From: Pagrus major
Taxonomy: Eukaryota > Chordata > Actinopteri > Spariformes > Sparidae
Assembly (NCBI RefSeq): GCF_040436345.1
Contig: NC_133236.1
Location: 18,183,466-18,247,465 of the forward strand
Direction of reading: 5' to 3'
Length of the DNA: 64,000 nucleotides
In this document: positions 59,900 through 64,000 of the stretch, piece after piece
Numbering within the stretch: position 1 is the stretch's first letter
How the letters are laid out: every line of letters starts with the position of its first letter
The notes under the pieces: model-generated
Databases searched by the model: none
The model's input: only the letters and a program-made list of their open reading frames with translations
Told to the model about the DNA's origin: nothing
Position numbers and translations under genes: made by a program

Positions 59900-60592
59900 C
59901 TGTTAAAGGGGCATTATGTAAGAACTGGCCACCAAATAGCAAGAAAAAAATATCACCAGAGAAACTGCTCATTGTAGCTGCTGTTAGCTAGTTAGCTCAG
60001 TTAGTCGTGCAGCTGGTGGCCAGGACTGGCGGCTCATGGTGCGTTTCACTTGAATTTGGAAGTCGGAATTTCAGAGATTCCCAGTCGGCAATTTCAACAG
60101 GAACGCCCCCTGAAGTCGTACTTCCAACCCCGACCTCAAAATCCAAGATGGCTGCTCCAAAAAGCTTTGGAATATTCCGTTTATTAGCATTTCTGTCTTC
60201 ATTGTGTCTCATTAAACCAGACTAACACTCAGTACTTTCTAACTTCTATCTGTGTCCATATTGCTTCGATGTCTTTTTGTGCAAATTACAGCGTAAAGCC
60301 CTGTTATCAACTGGTGTTGCTAACAATGACTCACAATGGCAGGAACTGGACTTGTTGTACTGGAACGCAGTCAGCTTGGATTCCCAGCTCCGAAATCCGA
60401 CTTCCGAGGTAAATGGAATGCACCATAAGAGCGTCAGTCATGTTGACAACGCTAGCACAGGAGCTTAGGCAGGAGCTAGCTGGCTAGCATGCTAATTTCA
60501 GTAGATATCTCTGCAACATAATGCATAGACGTCTTGATTGTTATTCTGTTATTTTTTTAAACTAATATTCTTACATATTGCATCTTTAACAG
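59900..60592. mobile_element. Outer MITE, CTGTTAAAGGGGCATTATG type, interrupted
   Basis: The left end is CTGTTAAAGGGGCATTATGT and the reverse complement of the right end is CTGTTAAAGATGCAATATGT. A second element (60037-60425) is inserted in its middle, leaving roughly 300 bp of the outer element. Confidence 0.7.
60037..60425. mobile_element. Nested MITE, TGGTGCRTTYCAYTT type
   Basis: The left end TGGTGCGTTTCACTTGAATT is followed by TTGGAAGTCGG. The reverse complement of the right end is TGGTGCATTCCATTTACCTC then GGAAGTCGGA. It is flanked by TCA and TAA, a possible degenerate 3-bp duplication of the PIF/Harbinger kind, which is uncertain. It is inserted in the outer MITE. Confidence 0.7.
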
Positions 60593-60599
60593 TTATTAA

Positions 60600-60899
60600 A
60601 AGGTGAAACAATTAGTCGATAAATGGATTAAGAAAAAATCAGCGCTATTTTATGTGATTTTTTTTTTTTTTTTAGCAAAATGACCAAAGTTCATTGGTTG
60701 CTGCCTCTCAAATGTGAGTATTTGCTATTTTTCTTTGTCTCATGTGATATTAAATTAAATATATTTTTGAATATGTCGACCTGGGCTCTGGGGACGTGTT
60801 GTGGACATATTTTCATGATATTCTGATATTTTATGAACCAAAAAGTCAATTAATTAAGAAGATAATTGATAGATTAACTGATAATGAAAAAATATTGCC
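60600..60899. repeat. AATTAGTCGAT-type MITE remnant
   Basis: ACAATTAGTCGATAAATGGA at the left and AGATTAACTGATAATGAAAA at the right are inverted, as in 19269-19792. The termini are missing. Confidence 0.4.
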
Positions 60900-61144
60900 A
60901 GATACATCAAAATCAATGGATTATAACAGAGTAGGAATCTGTAGCACTCACAGTTTGACATTTAAACTCCTCTTTTACAAGCATAGTACAGTCAAAAAAT
61001 CTTTCTAAAATTAAAATACTACATGTCAGGACGTGTCCCAGCCTCCACCTGACGCACAGACCGCTCCGTCCTGTTGGACTGCAGTGTCTCTTTAAAAGGC
61101 GATCCCATGCACAGGATCCAGGGGGCTGGCCCTTGATCGACTTG

Positions 61145-61145
<1 letters not shown>

Positions 61146-61220
<75 letters not shown>
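61146..61220. repeat. (GT)n microsatellite upstream of foxo3
   Basis: About 75 bp uninterrupted. It lies some 130 bp before the inferred foxo3 5' UTR exon and could influence promoter chromatin. Confidence 0.97.
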
Positions 61221-61223
<3 letters not shown>

Positions 61224-61349
61224 CGCTGTGAGTGGAGAGCAAATCGAGATACAGTAGTAACCCAGAGTGAGGTGGCAGTCTTATTCCACATCGACACTGA
61301 CTTGCCCTGCACACATCCCATCTGTCTCCATATCGCAGAGCGCACTTGA

Positions 61350-61474
61350 GGAGCGAAAAGGAGGAGAAAGAGTAAAGATGGCATCTGGAAGTGGTCGCGG
61401 ACAATCCGGGATCTAGAGTCTCGTCTGGGGCTTTTTTTTTTTATTTATTTGGTGCCACGGAGCGCAAGTGCAAG
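61350..61474 (+). other. foxo3: Inferred foxo3 5' untranslated exon
   Basis: A purine-rich stretch ending GCGCAAGTGCAAG before the donor-like GTATTT at 61475. The matching acceptor is at 61765-61766, after TTTCTCTGTTTTTATGTCCT then CAACAG, an excellent polypyrimidine tract. Both sites fit a 292-bp intron in the leader. The upstream end is arbitrary and no transcript evidence is available. Confidence 0.4.
61378..61416 (+). CDS. Upstream ORF 1 in the foxo3 leader
   Basis: ATG at 61378, context AAGATGG with A at -3 and G at +4 (a strong Kozak match). It encodes 12 residues (MASGSGRGQSGI) before TAG at 61414-61416. Counts only if the inferred 5' exon is transcribed. Confidence 0.3.
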   Translation: MASGSGRGQSGI

Positions 61475-61846
61475 GTATTTCATTTAAAGTGTTGGGATCG
61501 GATTTATGAGGTTTGAGCACTTTCTCCTCTGTCACTGATCTCCAGTGGGTGGATTCAGACCTCTGTGCACCAGGATTTTATGTAGAGCTCCTATTCATGA
61601 GCAAGTAGTGTTTTATAATGAACTCCATTCTCTTATTTCTAAGGAGTAGTTTATCGTAGCTTCACTGACACACTCAGCCGCTGCGTTGAATCTCTCAGGC
61701 TGTGTTTGAACTTCACTCTGACTGAATGTGTCGGGTTGATTTTCTCTGTTTTTATGTCCTCAACAGGCGGTAATAAGTGAGTCGCTCTCGGCCCCGTCGG
61801 GACTTCGCTAGTGTGGAATAGCAACAAAGGACGGGAGCGCGCATTC

Positions 61847-61888
61847 ATGGGACGCGACTTTGACAGCTCCTCATTTCTTGTCTTGTAA
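61847..61888 (+). CDS. Upstream ORF 2 in the foxo3 leader
   Basis: ATG at 61847 (context TTCATGG) encodes 13 residues (MGRDFDSSSFLVL) before TAA at 61886-61888, ending 48 nt before the foxo3 start codon. It is in the exon that contains the main start codon and so is very likely transcribed. Confidence 0.4.
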   Translation: MGRDFDSSSFLVL

Positions 61889-61936
61889 CTTTATTACCTG
61901 GCAGCGGGGGCGAGATTGTGACCGGAGCTGGAGATC

Positions 61937-62488
61937 ATGGCCGAGGCTCCGCTCCCCGACCCTCTCCCGGACTTGGACGTGGCCATCGACCCGGACTTCG
62001 AGCCCCAGAAGCGGCCCAGGTCTTGCACCTGGCCGCTGCCGCGACCGGACTCAAACGCGGTGAAACCGGAGAGCCATGACACAGATATTATACCCGAGGA
62101 GGAGGATGATGAGGAGGATAACGCCACCTCTACGGCCATCAATGGCTCCGGCTTGGCGACGGAGGACCAGAGCAGCAACAGCCCAGCGGCCGATGGAGCG
62201 CTCTCCTCTCCCGGCCACGACAGCGGAGGCTCCCCGCTCTCCACGCACTCTCCGACGGCCACCTCCGGCGCGCTGACCCCCAGCAGCCTGGCCGCACAGC
62301 AGACACCGAGGAAGGCATCATCTCGCAGAAACGCCTGGGGGAATCTCTCCTACGCAGACCTGATAACCAAAGCCATTGAGAGCGCGCCGGACAAGAGACT
62401 GACACTGTCCCAAATTTATGACTGGATGGTGAGATCCATCCCCTACTTTAAAGACAAAGGCGACAGCAACAGCTCTGCAGGATGGAAG
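61937..62488 (+). CDS. foxo3: Forkhead box O3, first coding exon (3'-partial)
   Basis: Forkhead transcription factor of the insulin/PI3K-AKT pathway: nuclear when unphosphorylated, activating stress, cell-cycle and autophagy genes. The exon gives 184 residues and ends in phase 0 at GGATGGAAG before GTAAGAG. This matches the conserved intron within the forkhead after SNSSAGWK. Features: the AKT site RPRSCT with T31 (human T32); an acidic [11 protein letters not shown] segment at 52-62, the FOXO3 signature that separates it from FOXO1; a Ser/Pro-rich low-complexity linker (about 63-128) shorter than in mammals; and the forkhead start [15 protein letters not shown] (128-142) through SLSQ-type helix 2 to K184. 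The DNA-recognition helix, later AKT sites and transactivation domain lie beyond the window. Teleosts have foxo3a and foxo3b; which one this is cannot be told here. Confidence 0.95.
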
Positions 62489-64000
62489 GTAAGAGTCCCC
62501 CTCTCTCTCCCTCTCTGTCACCCACCCAGCCAGCCAGCCCCCCTCCTTCCTCCATCAAAACAAAAACAAAAAGCATGTGGCTTGTAAACCCACTGACGTA
62601 CACACGCACACACACATACACACACACACAGGCGCACACACACACGCACGCACAATTATAGCAGCACAGTCGCGTGTTTTTGTTTTACGAGCGTCTATTT
62701 GGAAAGTCTGGCACTCATTATTCCTCTCATTATCATTCTAATGGAAATTACAGATCTGTCCGAAAACGTCGAGCAAATGAGAAAAAATCACATGAGGGAG
62801 GCATCTGAGATCATTACTCTCTCTGGGATTCAGTGATCTGCACATAATTATCTTTTAAATCCACCAAAACGTGATGTCTTTTTGCGCTTCACAAAGGTTG
62901 TGGAGTTGTTGTTTTTATTGAAATCGCACCTTTCCCCCCTTTGTCTTTTTCTTAAGTGACGCTTCTGATGAGCGATAATATTCCTCTGACGACACAGTCA
63001 CAGTCACATGTCTGGAATTAGAGCAAACAGAAAGGTTGTAACCGGTTCGTCTGGAAACACAGTAGCCTATTTTGAGTGACGCAACCTCGTTTAAGACTCA
63101 AGGAATGATACAGTTACATAATGCAGTTTACTGAACAGCAGCTAATCCATTAATAGCACAAGGAGCTGGATGTAAACAAAACGATTTAACAATAATGCTA
63201 CATGGGGGGAAGAGTGTGAATGAAGGCTGGATCCATGTGGGGCACTTCATTTTCTGTGGTTGTGAATCCTGACTTTATGATTTATCACTTCATGTTTTTT
63301 TGCCTTTACATTCGGAGGCTAAATTTCCATCATGCTACTGTAACCACAGCGGCATTACCCTGTTTGCCATTTGTTATGTAAACCTTGGCAGGGATATATC
63401 AGTCTCCTGGGTCAGGTAGGCAACTGCCAAGGTTGCTGATCCTGCCATGAGGGAATTACATAACCACTGGGTTGCCATGAGTTTGGGTGCACTGTTAAGG
63501 GTGAGGCTTTTTTTTGTTGAAAAATGGCAGCTATCTGGTCACCCAAAAGACATATGGGCCCCCGCGAAAAAAGGAGGAAGGAGGGGGAAGACACAGAAGG
63601 TCAGAGAGCAGAGATTAACACCCATCACAGGCTGGACCAGTCCCAAGGGGGCGTGGAGCCTATAGGCCATATTTTGTCAGGGCTTCTCAAGTTTTGCTAT
63701 GTGATATGCTTCAGTGAAGAGCAGAGAAGGAGGCTGTGTGTGTGTGTGTGTGTGTGTGTAGCCTCATCAAGTCAAGGCCGGGTTCACCGTCACCATGCAG
63801 GGCTGTTACTCCTGGAATTTCGGGCATGAGGGCCAGGCTGTCGGTGGTTTAGTGTTACGCATGGTCTGTCAATAAATCTGGGCTGCCGCTCACAGCCTGT
63901 GCCTTTTTTAGTTTTCTTATAAAAGACTCTTTTCATTACAGACCCCTTCTTCAAACACAGAGGTGTGGCAATCAACCCACCCGCCAGTATAAATCTTGGC
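62489..64000 (+). other. foxo3: foxo3 intron 1 (5' part)
   Basis: Runs to the window end. It contains a (CA)n-rich stretch at 62598-62652 and a (GT)n tract at 63738-63759. The remainder is unique sequence without a recognised exon or element. Confidence 0.6.
63738..63759. repeat. (GT)n microsatellite
   Basis: About 22 bp, uninterrupted. Confidence 0.9.

Larger units (their letters stand above)
55970..61349. other. Intergenic region between afg1l and foxo3
   Basis: afg1l 3' UTR sequence probably fills the first few hundred bases. No canonical AATAAA is seen until 56682-56687, which lies inside a family-A MITE fragment, so the gene end is uncertain. Then follow unique sequence, a tRNA-derived SINE (58128-58396), a CG-rich block (59160-59510), nested MITEs (59900-60592) and a (GT)n tract (61146-61220). 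No further gene is recognised. Confidence 0.5.

Noticed and set aside
62139-62405. Frames antisense to the foxo3 exon, and other frames in it
   Set aside because: Shadow frames of the CG-rich foxo3 coding exon.
1-64000. tRNA, rRNA, CRISPR, prophage or insertion-sequence content
   Set aside because: Looked for on both strands; only SINE-derived tRNA-like boxes were found, and the sequence is vertebrate nuclear DNA.

Overview
This window is vertebrate nuclear DNA, almost certainly from a teleost (ray-finned) fish. It is AT-rich and intron-rich, has GT-AG splice sites throughout, and carries long (GT)n microsatellites and many short terminal-inverted-repeat elements (MITEs) of types common in fish. 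There is no prokaryotic or viral gene content, no CRISPR array and no obvious new system. Most open reading frames on either strand are chance frames inside introns and repeats.

Four protein-coding genes were reconstructed exon by exon. They lie in the same order and orientation as I recall for human chromosome 6q21. (1) nr2e1 (TLX, + strand, 345-4616): the last seven exons of an orphan nuclear receptor, 328 visible residues; the two 5' exons lie before the window. (2) snx3 (- strand, 26628-9303): a complete four-exon gene for the 162-residue PX-domain sorting nexin 3, tail to tail with nr2e1. (3) afg1l/lace1 (+ strand, 27498-55969): a complete 13-exon gene for a 495-residue mitochondrial AFG1-family ATPase, head to head with snx3 across about 870 bp. 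(4) foxo3 (+ strand, from 61937): the first coding exon only, 184 residues, with the N-terminal AKT site and the first part of the forkhead; the rest lies beyond the window. The genes do not share a pathway. The likely reason for the linkage is a regulatory block around nr2e1 and/or foxo3 with snx3 and afg1l as bystanders, which is inference.

Layout: 1-4616 nr2e1; 4617-9302 its 3' UTR and a MITE-rich intergenic stretch; 9303-26628 snx3 (first intron about 11.9 kb); 26629-27497 shared promoter; 27498-55969 afg1l (introns up to 8.8 kb); 55970-61936 intergenic, holding a SINE, a nested MITE pair, a CG-rich block with a perfect CRE, and the foxo3 leader; 61937-62488 foxo3 exon; then foxo3 intron.

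Points most worth a second look: a 696-bp DNA transposon with 139-bp inverted repeats, a clean 6-bp target duplication and a surviving transposase N-terminal reading frame (16347-17042); pure (TG)n tracts replacing the polypyrimidine tract at two consecutive afg1l acceptor sites; a 34-bp-arm near-perfect hairpin at 38976-39048; an inverted MITE pair flanking afg1l exons 6-11; and two short upstream ORFs in the inferred foxo3 leader.
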